This document shows, one piece after another, positions 46,049 through 54,755 of a DNA stretch of 64,000 bases. The position numbers and the translations under genes were made by a program. The notes under the pieces are model-generated. The model saw nothing but the letters and a program-made list of their open reading frames with translations, ran no database searches and had not been told where the DNA came from. Origin of the DNA: Arenibacter sp. P308M17 (lineage in GTDB: Bacteria; Bacteroidota; Bacteroidia; Flavobacteriales; Flavobacteriaceae); contig NZ_QVON01000007.1 in assembly GCF_003426735.1 (NCBI RefSeq), positions 124,001-188,000 of the forward strand, read 5' to 3'. How positions within the stretch are numbered: the first letter of the stretch is position 1; every line of letters starts with the position of its first letter.

Positions 46049-47257
46049 TTACGCAGTGGCCAAAATGCTCCGTCTCCGCATCACCATAAAAATACCCAGG
46101 GAAATGGATCCGCAAACTAAAAAGCCAACAAAAAGCGGCAGAATGGTATCCCCTATAAAACTACCAATATAGGTGGCAATGGGAATGGAAATCATGGTAG
46201 ATATAAAACCAGTGATGGCAGCCCCTATCCCAGCTATATGGCCAATGGGCTCCATGGCAATGGCCCTGAGGTTACCGAATATAAAGCCAAGGGTAAAAAA
46301 TTGCATGGCCAAGAAAGTGATCAAAATCCACAGTCCGGGATTATGGGAGTTCCAGAACAAGCCCACATAAACAATGGAAACCGTACAAAATAGGGTCATG
46401 GCAATCAGAGCCAACCTCCGCATCCCCAATTTCACCACCATGGTACCGTTCAACAATGTAGATAAGCCAATAGAAATTGCCAATCCTGCAAAAACAAAGG
46501 GAAAATTACCGGCCAAACCATACTGCCCCTCAAAGACCTCCTGAGCAGAACTCAAATAGACCATAAAAGCTCCCGTAATGAGCCCTGAAACAATGGTAAA
46601 GGCCATTGTTTCAGGATATCGGAGCAATTCCCTAAATCCGTCCATGAACACATGACTGGAAAATTTAATCTTATATTCCGGTTTTAAGGTTTCCGGTTGC
46701 CTTCTCCAAAACCAAACCCCCACCACTAAAGTAGCCACCAATTGCATATAGAAAATAGCTTCCCAGCCGTAATGGTCCAAGAAGAATTTTCCCATGGCCG
46801 GGGCAACTATTGGCACCAATATAAAAAAGGCGGTCACAAAAGACATGATCTTGGCCATATAATCCCCTTTATAGGAATCCCGAATCATGGATATGCTTAT
46901 TGTTCTTGGGGCAGAAAGTCCAACCCCCTGAAGGATTCTACCTATTATCATCCACTCCAAATTGGGAGCCAGCACACAGATAGCACTGGCCAAACAAAAG
47001 ACAACAAAACCAATGTAAACAATAGGCTTCCTCCCAAAACTATCAGATAAGGGCCCAAAAACCAATTGTCCGACTCCCAAACCCAAAAAGATCATTGTTA
47101 TAAACTTTTGATTTTCCGTAGGATCCAAACTATTTATGGATTTCCCTATGGTGGACATAGCAGGCAAGAGGGCATCGATGGCCAGGGCTACAATAGACAT
47201 TAGGGAAGCCATTATGGCAACAAATTCGAACTGCGGTCGCTGCTGACTATTTTGCAT
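46049..47257 (-). CDS. Bcr/CflA-family MFS multidrug exporter
   Basis: A 402-residue major-facilitator exporter with twelve helices. LGVGQLVFGPLSDSFGRKP is motif A (loop 2-3), and VGLSAPRTISISMIRDSY matches the DHA1 motif C/D1 region of Bcr/CflA proteins. Drug:proton antiport is the family role; the substrate is unknown. It is not likely part of the ars island, since it lies beyond paralogue B. The N-terminus MQNSQQRPQFEFVAIMASLM is normal for the family. Confidence 0.92.
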   Translation of the reverse strand: MQNSQQRPQFEFVAIMASLMSIVALAIDALLPAMSTIGKSINSLDPTENQKFITMIFLGLGVGQLVFGPLSDSFGRKPIVYIGFVVFCLASAICVLAPNLEWMIIGRILQGVGLSAPRTISISMIRDSYKGDYMAKIMSFVTAFFILVPIVAPAMGKFFLDHYGWEAIFYMQLVATLVVGVWFWRRQPETLKPEYKIKFSSHVFMDGFRELLRYPETMAFTIVSGLITGAFMVYLSSAQEVFEGQYGLAGNFPFVFAGLAISIGLSTLLNGTMVVKLGMRRLALIAMTLFCTVSIVYVGLFWNSHNPGLWILITFLAMQFFTLGFIFGNLRAIAMEPIGHIAGIGAAITGFISTMISIPIATYIGSFIGDTILPLFVGFLVCGSISLGIFMVMRRRSILATA

Positions 47258-47658
47258 CCGGCAAAATTAAACATCTGGAACAAGATTCCCTTATATATTA
47301 AAGGAAATAACAAAACCATAACATTTATGATAATAGACAAAGAACCAACTTTTTAACGCTAGCAAAGGTCCCTGCGAATTACAGAAACCGAATGGACCGA
47401 TTTATCTGCAACCAACCAAAAAATAATCCAAAAAAACTACCTTAAATCATAAAACCTATATATTTGAAACTATAAACATTTACTTAACACATGACAAAAT
47501 TCAATTCCGCAAGATTTTCCGAGAAACCTTGCAAAGACAATTTTGTCATGTACTATAAAACATTTATTATGAAATGAGCATAATCGAAAATTGGTCGCAG
47601 ATATAAATAAAGATATGCGAATTACAAATGACAGTTAAAAAACAATAAATATCTACAT
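47258..47658. other. Intergenic region holding the short MITE-like copy
   Basis: About 400 bp between divergent genes. It contains the element at 47489-47551 and, at 47566-47583, ATGAAATGAGCATAA, a motif also found at the edge of the repeat at 7692-7806 and near 55796. No gene. Confidence 0.5.
47489..47551. mobile_element. MITE-like element, short copy
   Basis: ACATGACAAAATT (47489-47501) and AATTTTGTCATGT (47539-47551) are exact reverse complements; the interior has one GATTTTCC. Both halves match the outer parts of the 178-bp unit at 34705-34882. Length is 63 bp; no coding content. Confidence 0.65.
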
Positions 47659-48267
47659 ATGAAAACCTATTTTATCATTGCAGTAGTATTTTTGTCCAAT
47701 CTATTTGGTTATGGACAAAAGCTAAAAGTAATACAAGGAGATTTTAATTTTATCAAGGATCAGAAGGAAATAAACGTAGAGTTTGTTTATGACAATATGA
47801 AACTCTTAAAAAAGAACCTGTCCAATGAAGATTACGTAAAGGAGCATTCTGCCGAACTGGAGGAAGAAACACGTGGAAAAGGCACTTCTTGGGAAAAAAG
47901 CTGGTACGCCAGCAGAGAGTTGATCTATGCCCCAAAATTCTTGGAATTAATGAACAGGTACCTGTACGAGGACCATAACGTATTTTTTGCCGAGAATTTA
48001 ACCGATGCCAATTACACACTAATAGTGGAAACCATATGGGTATATCCAGGCTGGGATGCCGGGGTCATGAAACAGCCCGCAAAAGTGAGCACCTTATTAA
48101 AATTCGTGGAAACCACTAATAGAGAGCACATAGCATTGGAAGTTTCCAGTGAGAATGCCCCAGGAGACCAGTGGGGAAGCTCGTTTAACAATGAGGACAG
48201 ATTAGGGGAAGGTTACGCAAAAACTGGAAAATCCTTTGCCAAATTAATTTTAAAAAAAGGATTCTAG
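47659..48267 (+). CDS. Secreted protein of unknown function
   Basis: A 202-residue exported protein: signal peptide MKTYFIIAVVFLSNLFGYGQ, then KLKVIQGDFNFIKDQKEINV and a mixed alpha/beta body, with YTLIVETIWVYPGWDAGVMK and the end GEGYAKTGKSFAKLILKKGF. The pattern (LKVIxGDF, TLxVxTxxxxPGxxxG, GKxxAKxI) recalls a conserved Bacteroidetes family of periplasmic or outer-membrane-associated beta-sandwich proteins that I cannot name. It is monocistronic, with its own terminator. Confidence 0.75.
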   Translation: MKTYFIIAVVFLSNLFGYGQKLKVIQGDFNFIKDQKEINVEFVYDNMKLLKKNLSNEDYVKEHSAELEEETRGKGTSWEKSWYASRELIYAPKFLELMNRYLYEDHNVFFAENLTDANYTLIVETIWVYPGWDAGVMKQPAKVSTLLKFVETTNREHIALEVSSENAPGDQWGSSFNNEDRLGEGYAKTGKSFAKLILKKGF

Positions 48268-48286
48268 TACTCTTTTAATCGGTTGC

Positions 48287-48319
48287 AAAAAGTGAATGAT
48301 CTCATCATTCACTTTTTTT
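48287..48319. terminator. Bidirectional terminator shared by convergent genes
   Basis: An A run, AAGTGAATGAT and ATCATTCACTT as an 11-bp stem (loop CTC), then a run of T. It serves the secreted-protein gene and also contains the stop codon (48309-48311) of the minus-strand flavoprotein gene. Confidence 0.88.
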
Positions 48320-49550
48320 GATTTTCCAAGTCAATGAAATGTGCGACTGTCCTTATAAGCCTGTTATGTTTTGTTACAAAGGGGTTGGTCCTATCCCAAA
48401 CATAGCCCGCCAGAACTGAACAAATTTGCCGTTTTACTTCAGGATTTTCCGGTTGATGGAAAAACAAGGTCTGTAGATTACCGCTATACCATTCCCTAAC
48501 ATAGGAAGAAAACACACTTACCCCTTCCTTGATGTAATCGGAATAATCCTTTTCCCAATCCACAGCCTGCCCTCCAAGAACTTTGGTTATAAGCTTTGCC
48601 CCCAATAAGGCCGATTCCGTGGCAAAAGTAACTCCCGAAGAAAAAACAGGGTCCAAAAATTCAGCGCTATTGCCCGTTAGGACAAAACCCTTGCCAAAAA
48701 GTTGCTTTACCGACTTGGAATAGTTCTTGATCAAAACCGGTTCAAACAAAAAATCGACCCCCTCAAAACGGTCGTAATAATAATTGGACAACTGCAGTAA
48801 CTGCCTCAATTTTTCACTATTGCTTCCCTCAAAGGATTCTAAAAATTCTGTGGGGCCTACATATCCAATACTTGTTCTTCCATCGGAAAACGGTATTACC
48901 CACAACCATACTTCGGTCTCTATTACATCAAAGGTGATAAGAGTGCCCTCCCTACCCTTTGGACGATTTACGTCCACCACATGTGTAAAAATGGACGAAT
49001 GATTGGGCAGCACGGAAGGTTTGTCCAAATGCAACAATCTGGGCAAGACCCTCCCATATCCACTGGAATCTATAATATATTTGGCTTTAATCCGGTAGGG
49101 CGTCCCATTTTCATCCTTTATGGTGGTCTCAGAATCCCCATTTTCGTCAATGACCACATCCACCACCTCATGGCCAAAGGAGACCTCCACTCCCTTCTTG
49201 ATCAATTCGTCTACCAAAACCTTGTCAAAATCGGCTCTTGGAACCTGCCAGGTCCAATCCCAGCCCTTGGTGTGCTTTTTACTAAAATCAAATTCACAGA
49301 CCTTATCCCCTTTTATAAATCGGGCACCAAATTTCTTTTCAAAACCGAAGGCATTTAAACCATCCAATAACCCTACTTCCTCAAAATGATCCATACATCT
49401 GGGCAAAAGGCTCTCCCCTATAACAAATCTTGGAAAAATATTTTTTTCAACTACTCGAACTTTAATTCCCCGATCTTGCAAAAAGGCTGCCGAGACACAA
49501 CCGGAAGGTCCTGCGCCAATTACCAAGACTTCGACTATACGTTGATTCAT
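48309..49550 (-). CDS. FAD-dependent oxidoreductase, flavin-halogenase-like
   Basis: A 413-residue flavoprotein of the geranylgeranyl-reductase/tryptophan-halogenase superfamily. It starts with the dinucleotide motif VLVIGAGPSGCVSAAFL (GAGPSG at 12-17), followed by GESLLPRCMDHFEEVG. VWLWVIPF (214-221) is a match to the WxWxIP motif of flavin-dependent halogenases, and a lysine lies at residue 80, about where halogenases have their active-site Lys. DPVFSSGVTFATESAL closes the FAD site. Flexirubins can be chlorinated, so a halogenase fits; an oxidase or hydroxylase role on the polyene ring is the alternative. It is divergent from the ammonia-lyase gene and faces the cluster. Confidence 0.85.
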   Translation of the reverse strand: MNQRIVEVLVIGAGPSGCVSAAFLQDRGIKVRVVEKNIFPRFVIGESLLPRCMDHFEEVGLLDGLNAFGFEKKFGARFIKGDKVCEFDFSKKHTKGWDWTWQVPRADFDKVLVDELIKKGVEVSFGHEVVDVVIDENGDSETTIKDENGTPYRIKAKYIIDSSGYGRVLPRLLHLDKPSVLPNHSSIFTHVVDVNRPKGREGTLITFDVIETEVWLWVIPFSDGRTSIGYVGPTEFLESFEGSNSEKLRQLLQLSNYYYDRFEGVDFLFEPVLIKNYSKSVKQLFGKGFVLTGNSAEFLDPVFSSGVTFATESALLGAKLITKVLGGQAVDWEKDYSDYIKEGVSVFSSYVREWYSGNLQTLFFHQPENPEVKRQICSVLAGYVWDRTNPFVTKHNRLIRTVAHFIDLENQKK

Positions 49551-49581
49551 TATTTTTAAAATATTGATTGGTTAAATATCA

Positions 49582-49589
49582 TACATTTG
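49582..49589 (+). promoter_or_regulatory. Promoter of the pigment operon: -7 box TACATTTG
   Basis: Exact TAnnTTTG match 66 bp before the lyase ATG, with ATTG at 49563-49566 as a possible weak -33 element. It lies in the 105-bp divergent gap. Confidence 0.55.
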
Positions 49590-49655
49590 CAATCCAAAAT
49601 AACTATTTTTATTAATTGTTATTCAATTTACTTTTTAAATATTGAATTTATATAC

Positions 49656-51212
49656 ATGTTGACTATTAAAGGAAAGTTGGGAATAGAGGATTTTTATAGT
49701 ATAATTTTTAAGGAGGAATCTATTCTAATAAATAAAGACGTTTTAGCAACCGTTGAAAATAGTTTTAATTTTTTAAGCCAATTCTCCCAAAACAAAATTA
49801 TTTACGGTGTAAATACAGGTTTTGGCCCAATGGCACAATACAAAATAAAGGATTCTGACCGAATTCAACTACAGTACAACCTTATAAGAAGCCACGCATC
49901 CGGCACAGGAAATCTAATTCCGGCTCAATATGTCAAGGCCGCCATGTTGGCCAGATTGAACACCTTAAGCCTGGGACATTCAGGAGTACATATTTCAGTA
50001 ATCGAATTAATGACCTCCCTTATCAATAAGAACATTACCCCTGTAATTTTTGAGCACGGAGGTGTCGGGGCCAGCGGGGATTTAGTGCAACTGGCCCATA
50101 TTGCCCTAGTGCTTATAGGGGAAGGGGAAGTGTTCTACGAAGGAGAAAGAAGGGCAACGGAAGAAGTTTTTAAAATTGAAAACCTAAAGCCGATTACCAT
50201 AACCTTAAGAGAAGGCTTGGCGCTTATTAATGGAACTTCGGTAATGACAGGAATAGGCCTGATCAATACCATAAATACCCGAAAGTTATTGGATTGGATG
50301 ATATGTTGTTCTTCTGCCATCAATGAAATAGTACAGGCCTATGACGATCATTTGTCCCTAGAACTAAATCGGTCCAAAAAACATAAGGGGCAGCAGCAGA
50401 TCGCCAAATTGATGAGAGATCATTTAAAAGACAGTACCCTTACCCGAAAAAGGGAACACCATCTGTACAATGGCAACAATGAAGTGCAAATTTTTGAGGA
50501 AAAGGTTCAGGAATACTATTCCCTAAGATGCGTGCCCCAAATTTTAGGCCCCGTTCTAGATACGCTGAACAACGTGGAAAAAATTCTTATTGAAGAAGTC
50601 AATTCGGCCAATGACAACCCTATTGTGGATGTTGAAAAAGAACATGTTTACCACGGTGGTAATTTTCACGGCGACTATGTTTCCCTTGAAATGGACAAGC
50701 TGAAATTAGTGGTCACCAAAATGAGCATGCTCGCAGAAAGACAATTAAATTACCTACTAAATCCAAACTTAAATAATATACTTCCCCCATTTGTCAATCT
50801 TGGTAAACTTGGTTTAAATTTTGGAATGCAGGGTGTGCAGTTTACTGCCACCTCCACCACTGCCGAAAACCAAATGTTGTCCAATCCCATGTACGTGCAC
50901 AGTATCCCTAACAACAACGACAATCAGGACATTGTTAGCATGGGAACCAACGCAGCCAATATTACCAAAAAAGTAATCGAAAATACTTTCGAGATCCTTG
51001 CCATAGAAACGATCACTATTGTTCAGGCCATTGAATATTTGAAAGTACAGGATAAAATATCATCAAAAACAAGAAAAATGTATGATGATATTAGAAATTT
51101 GGTTCCCCCTATCTCTGACAAAGACGTTCCCATGTATCCTTATATAAATAAGGTCAAAAATTTTATTCTAAATTTTGAAGAAGAAACTTACTCTTATGGA
51201 CAGCTTAATTAA
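49656..51212 (+). CDS. Tyrosine ammonia-lyase (HAL/PAL/TAL family)
   Basis: Releases ammonia from L-tyrosine to give p-coumarate, the aromatic starter of flexirubin-type aryl polyenes. It is 518 residues from the ATG at 49656; the frame continues upstream to 49587, but that overlaps the promoter. The MIO cofactor forms from Ala-Ser-Gly 139-141 in GGVGASGDLVQLAH. QLQYNLIRSHASGTG is the substrate-selectivity loop with Ser-His, as in the characterised Flavobacterium johnsoniae TAL, which it resembles strongly along its length (recognised from memory). Also present are FGPMAQYKIKDSDRI, NSANDNPI and SIPNNNDNQDIVSMG. A histidine lyase is the alternative, but genome context favours TAL. Confidence 0.93.
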   Translation: MLTIKGKLGIEDFYSIIFKEESILINKDVLATVENSFNFLSQFSQNKIIYGVNTGFGPMAQYKIKDSDRIQLQYNLIRSHASGTGNLIPAQYVKAAMLARLNTLSLGHSGVHISVIELMTSLINKNITPVIFEHGGVGASGDLVQLAHIALVLIGEGEVFYEGERRATEEVFKIENLKPITITLREGLALINGTSVMTGIGLINTINTRKLLDWMICCSSAINEIVQAYDDHLSLELNRSKKHKGQQQIAKLMRDHLKDSTLTRKREHHLYNGNNEVQIFEEKVQEYYSLRCVPQILGPVLDTLNNVEKILIEEVNSANDNPIVDVEKEHVYHGGNFHGDYVSLEMDKLKLVVTKMSMLAERQLNYLLNPNLNNILPPFVNLGKLGLNFGMQGVQFTATSTTAENQMLSNPMYVHSIPNNNDNQDIVSMGTNAANITKKVIENTFEILAIETITIVQAIEYLKVQDKISSKTRKMYDDIRNLVPPISDKDVPMYPYINKVKNFILNFEEETYSYGQLN

Positions 51213-51347
51213 ATAATGGCATTGAAGCGCTTATTTATATAAAATAATCCATAATTTAATAGTGACATTGTTTATTATTTAACAAACACCAAGTACCAAC
51301 TTGGCAATTATTCAATATGAACGTTTTAATTTTAACAAAAATCTCAA

Positions 51348-52490
51348 ATGAAAGCAAAAATTACATTTTCAGTGGCACTTTTTCTAGTTTTTGGCATTTT
51401 TTACTCCCACTCCCAAGAATATGCCCTGGTCAGGGAAAATGGCCTATTTGGATATATCAATACCTCCGGGGAATTTGCGATAAAGCCCCAATTTAAAAAA
51501 GCCGACAATTTTACCAATGAGCGCGCCGCGGCCTCAATGGGCGACAAATGGGGGTACATCAATACTGCCGGGGAATGGGCAATAGAACCAGAATATGAGC
51601 ATGTTAAGGAATTTAATTCCGGACTTGCCCTTGTAAACAAAGGGGACCAATGGCACTACATCAATGTTTCGGGGGAAACCTTGGAAACTCCCGTATCCGA
51701 AAAATACTATGATTTTGACAATGGGGTAGCCTTTTTTAAAAGCGGTGAAAAAATTGGGCTTTTGGGTACCGATGGAAAATTAATAGCCGAACCGGATTTT
51801 GACGAAATAAAACCTTTTATCGATGGATATGCAAAGGCAAGGAAAGGGGAGCTATGGGGAATGATCAACAAAAAGGGCGAGATCTATATCCCTATTGAGA
51901 ACCAAGAAATTGGAGATTACAACAGTAAAGGTGTATGGGTTAAAAAGCAGGATGCTTTTGGTATTGTGGCCAATGGCAACTTTAACCCGGTAAAGAATGC
52001 CGATAAGATCTGGGATTTCACCGAAAAGTCAGAATTAACATATGCACGGAGCAATAAATTGATGGGGTTTATCAATAACAAGGGAGAGTGGGTCATAGCG
52101 CCTACCTATGAAAAGGCTAGGGATTTCAGTCAAGGATTGGCCCCGGTATTTATGGATAAAAACTGGGGGTATATTAATGAAAAGGGAGAAAAAGTAATAG
52201 ATTTCAACTTTAAGGATGCGGAAGTGTTCTCCGCCAACGGTCTTGCTCCCGTAAAAGAAAAGAAATGGGGGTTTATAGATAAAACTGGAAAATGGGTAAT
52301 ACAACCCGAATATGATATCACCGCCGGATTATCGTTTTCTATCTTTCAAAAGAATTTGGAAAAAGGGTTCATTAACGGACTTGCCCGTGTAAAATACAAT
52401 AAGGAATGGGGATTTCTAAATGGTAAGGGAGAGGTTTTGGGCAATAAATGGTACGAAAATGCGGAGGTATTCGATGACGTAAAAAATTAA
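51348..52490 (+). CDS. Exported WG-repeat protein
   Basis: A 380-residue protein with signal peptide MKAKITFSVALFLVFGIFYS and about seven to eight WG (KWG) beta repeats of the type KWGYINTAGEWAIEPEYE, GLFGYINTSGEFAIKPQF, NWGYINEKGEKVIDF and KWGFIDKTGKWVIQPEYD. WG repeats are thought to bind proteins or glycans, but no role is known in pigment synthesis. It stands between the lyase and fabG (135 bp after one, 18 bp before the other), so it is within the operon. It may be a scaffold at the membrane or an unrelated gene carried along. Confidence 0.9.
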   Translation: MKAKITFSVALFLVFGIFYSHSQEYALVRENGLFGYINTSGEFAIKPQFKKADNFTNERAAASMGDKWGYINTAGEWAIEPEYEHVKEFNSGLALVNKGDQWHYINVSGETLETPVSEKYYDFDNGVAFFKSGEKIGLLGTDGKLIAEPDFDEIKPFIDGYAKARKGELWGMINKKGEIYIPIENQEIGDYNSKGVWVKKQDAFGIVANGNFNPVKNADKIWDFTEKSELTYARSNKLMGFINNKGEWVIAPTYEKARDFSQGLAPVFMDKNWGYINEKGEKVIDFNFKDAEVFSANGLAPVKEKKWGFIDKTGKWVIQPEYDITAGLSFSIFQKNLEKGFINGLARVKYNKEWGFLNGKGEVLGNKWYENAEVFDDVKN

Positions 52491-52508
52491 ACCACACTAA
52501 CAAAATAC

Positions 52509-53252
52509 ATGGGCGAAAAAAAGAAATTTGCATTGGTAACCGGAGGGTCTAGAGGAATTGGAAAAGCCATATGCCTGCAGCTCGCACTGGATACCGAGTA
52601 TACAATTCTAATCAATTACAAGGAAAATGAATCCGCAGCACAAGAAACATTAATCGAGATCGAAAAAATTGGGGGGAAGGCGGAACCCATACAATTTAAT
52701 GTCGGCGATTACAAGGATGTACAAAATAAATTGGACCTATGGCATGAGACCAACAAGGACGCCATTATAGAGGTAATCGTAAACAATGCCGGAATTACCA
52801 AGGACGGCCTTTTTATGTGGATGAAACCCGAGGATTGGAACAATGTAATCAATACTAGTTTAAACGGTTTTTTCAATGTCACCAATCACTTGATCCAAAA
52901 ATTATTGGTACATAAATATGGTAGGATCATTAATCTGGTTTCAGTGTCCGGTCTAAAAGGAACACCGGGGCAAGTAAATTATTCTGCCGCAAAAGGAGGA
53001 ATAATAGCGGCAACAAAGGCCTTGGCCCAAGAAATAGCAAAAAGGAACATCACCGTTAATGCCGTGGCACCAGGTTTTATCAAAACAGATATGACCGATG
53101 ATCTTGACGAGAAGGAGCTAAAAAAAATGATCCCTATGAACCGCTTTGGGGAAGCAGGGGAGGTAGCCCATTTGGTTTCCTTTTTGGCATCCAAAAAGTC
53201 ATCGTATATTACAGGCGAGGTAATAAATATTAACGGAGGAATATATTCTTAA
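52509..53252 (+). CDS. 3-oxoacyl-ACP reductase (FabG type) of the pigment cluster
   Basis: NADPH-dependent short-chain dehydrogenase that reduces the beta-keto group after each condensation. It is 247 residues: cofactor motif VTGGSRGIGKAICL, NNAG in IVNNAGITKDGLF, catalytic Ser in LVSVSGLKGTPGQVNYSAAK with Y and K of YSAAK, and the C-terminal GEVININGGIYS. By analogy with ApeQ of aryl polyene clusters it serves the polyene chain. It is 17 bp before the KAS gene. Confidence 0.95.
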   Translation: MGEKKKFALVTGGSRGIGKAICLQLALDTEYTILINYKENESAAQETLIEIEKIGGKAEPIQFNVGDYKDVQNKLDLWHETNKDAIIEVIVNNAGITKDGLFMWMKPEDWNNVINTSLNGFFNVTNHLIQKLLVHKYGRIINLVSVSGLKGTPGQVNYSAAKGGIIAATKALAQEIAKRNITVNAVAPGFIKTDMTDDLDEKELKKMIPMNRFGEAGEVAHLVSFLASKKSSYITGEVININGGIYS

Positions 53253-53269
53253 CATTAACATTGGGAAAG

Positions 53270-54493
53270 ATGAAGAGGGTCGTAATTACAGGTATGGGAA
53301 TATACTCTTGTTTGGGGAAAAATTTAAGCGAAGTCAAAGAATCTCTTTACAAGGGAACTTCAGGAATTGTTTATGACGAAAAACGGAAGGAATTCGGATA
53401 TCGCTCCTGTTTAACCGGTTTGGTAGAAGTACCGGACCTGAAAGACCTGCTTACTAGAAGGCAACGGCTAAGTATGGGAGAGGAAGGAGCCTATGCGTAT
53501 GTTGCCACCTTGGAGGCGCTAAAAAATGCTGGCATATCCCAAGAATATATGGACAAGAATGAGGTTGGCGTACTCTACGGAAATGATAGCACGGCTAAAT
53601 CCGTGATAGAATCCATAGATAAACTAAGGGAGAAAAAAGATACTACCCTGGTTGGTTCCGGAGCCATTTTTAAGGCCATGAACTCTTCAGTAACCATGAA
53701 CCTCTCTACCATCTTCAGATTAACGGGAATCAATTTTACCGTAAGTGCCGCCTGTGCAAGTGGATCACATGCCATTGGTATTGCCTATCAATTAATTAAA
53801 AGTGGGCTTCAAGATTGTATCATTTGTGGCGGAACGCAGGAAATAAATGAATTGGCAATGGGAAGTTTTGATGGCCTTGGTGTATTTTCGGTCAACGATG
53901 CCGAACCCTGGGCCGCTTCGCGCCCTTTTGACAAAAGCAGGGACGGCCTTGTCCCCAGTGGCGGGGCGGCAACCATTATAGTTGAAAGTTATGAATCCGC
54001 AAAAAAAAGGAATGCCGTTATTTTAGGGGAAATTATTGGTTACGGGTTTTCCTCCAATGGGGACCATATCTCTACCCCAAACGTGGAGGGCCCTACATTG
54101 GCTATGAAAAAAGCTTTGGACCAAGCCCAAATAAAACCTAGTGAAATAGATTATGTCAACGCCCATGCCACCTCTACCCCTGTAGGGGATTCCAATGAAG
54201 CCAAGGCCATATTCGCCGTTTTTGGAAATAACGGCCCCTATGTAAGCTCTACGAAATCCATGACCGGCCATGAATGTTGGATGGCGGGTGCCAGTGAGAT
54301 CGTTTATTCCATGTTGATGATGGAACATTCGTTCATTGCCCCCAACATAAACCTTGAAAACCCTGATGAGGATGCTGCCAAATTAAATCTTGTAAGAAAA
54401 ACACTGGATAAAAAAATTGATGTATTTTTGTCCAATTCTTTTGGATTTGGAGGTACAAATTCGGCATTGCTAATAAAAAAAGTGAAAGATTAA
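53270..54493 (+). CDS. Beta-ketoacyl-ACP synthase (KAS I/II type)
   Basis: Condensing enzyme of the type II system. It is 407 residues from the ATG at 53270 (MKRVVITGMGIYSCLGKNLS); the frame begins at a TTG three codons upstream. The triad is complete: C162 in SAACASGSHAIG, His in VNAHATSTPVGDSNEA and His in KSMTGHECWMAGASE, with FGFGGTNSALL at the end. It may extend the coumaroyl starter to the polyene, with the second KAS (62815) as partner or as specific for another step. Confidence 0.95.
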   Translation: MKRVVITGMGIYSCLGKNLSEVKESLYKGTSGIVYDEKRKEFGYRSCLTGLVEVPDLKDLLTRRQRLSMGEEGAYAYVATLEALKNAGISQEYMDKNEVGVLYGNDSTAKSVIESIDKLREKKDTTLVGSGAIFKAMNSSVTMNLSTIFRLTGINFTVSAACASGSHAIGIAYQLIKSGLQDCIICGGTQEINELAMGSFDGLGVFSVNDAEPWAASRPFDKSRDGLVPSGGAATIIVESYESAKKRNAVILGEIIGYGFSSNGDHISTPNVEGPTLAMKKALDQAQIKPSEIDYVNAHATSTPVGDSNEAKAIFAVFGNNGPYVSSTKSMTGHECWMAGASEIVYSMLMMEHSFIAPNINLENPDEDAAKLNLVRKTLDKKIDVFLSNSFGFGGTNSALLIKKVKD

Positions 54494-54495
54494 AA

Positions 54496-54738
54496 ATGAA
54501 TAAAGAAGTAATTATTGATAAAATAAACAACTTTCTTATAGATGAGTTTGAAGTTGATGTAGATGATATTTCTCCAATGGCCAATTTAAAGAAGACCCTT
54601 GAATTGGACAGTTTGGATTTTGTTGATTTAGTAGTAGCCATCGAATCCAACTTTGGTGTTAAATTAGTTGGGGAAGATTTCATTAATGTAATTACATTGC
54701 AGGATTTTTATGATCTGATAGAGAAGAAATTAAACTAA
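54496..54738 (+). CDS. Acyl carrier protein of the pigment cluster
   Basis: An 80-residue acidic carrier with the phosphopantetheine Ser at residue 39 in KKTLELDSLDFVDLVVAIE. It lies 2 bp after the KAS gene, so the two are translationally coupled. It would hold the growing aryl polyene or a resorcinol precursor. Only one carrier is seen in the window; others could be beyond the right edge. Confidence 0.95.
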   Translation: MNKEVIIDKINNFLIDEFEVDVDDISPMANLKKTLELDSLDFVDLVVAIESNFGVKLVGEDFINVITLQDFYDLIEKKLN

Positions 54739-54755
54739 AATTTTATTCACAAAAA

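Noticed and set aside
49587-49655. 23-residue N-terminal extension of the ammonia-lyase
   Set aside because: It overlaps the -7 box, and relatives start at the chosen ATG region.
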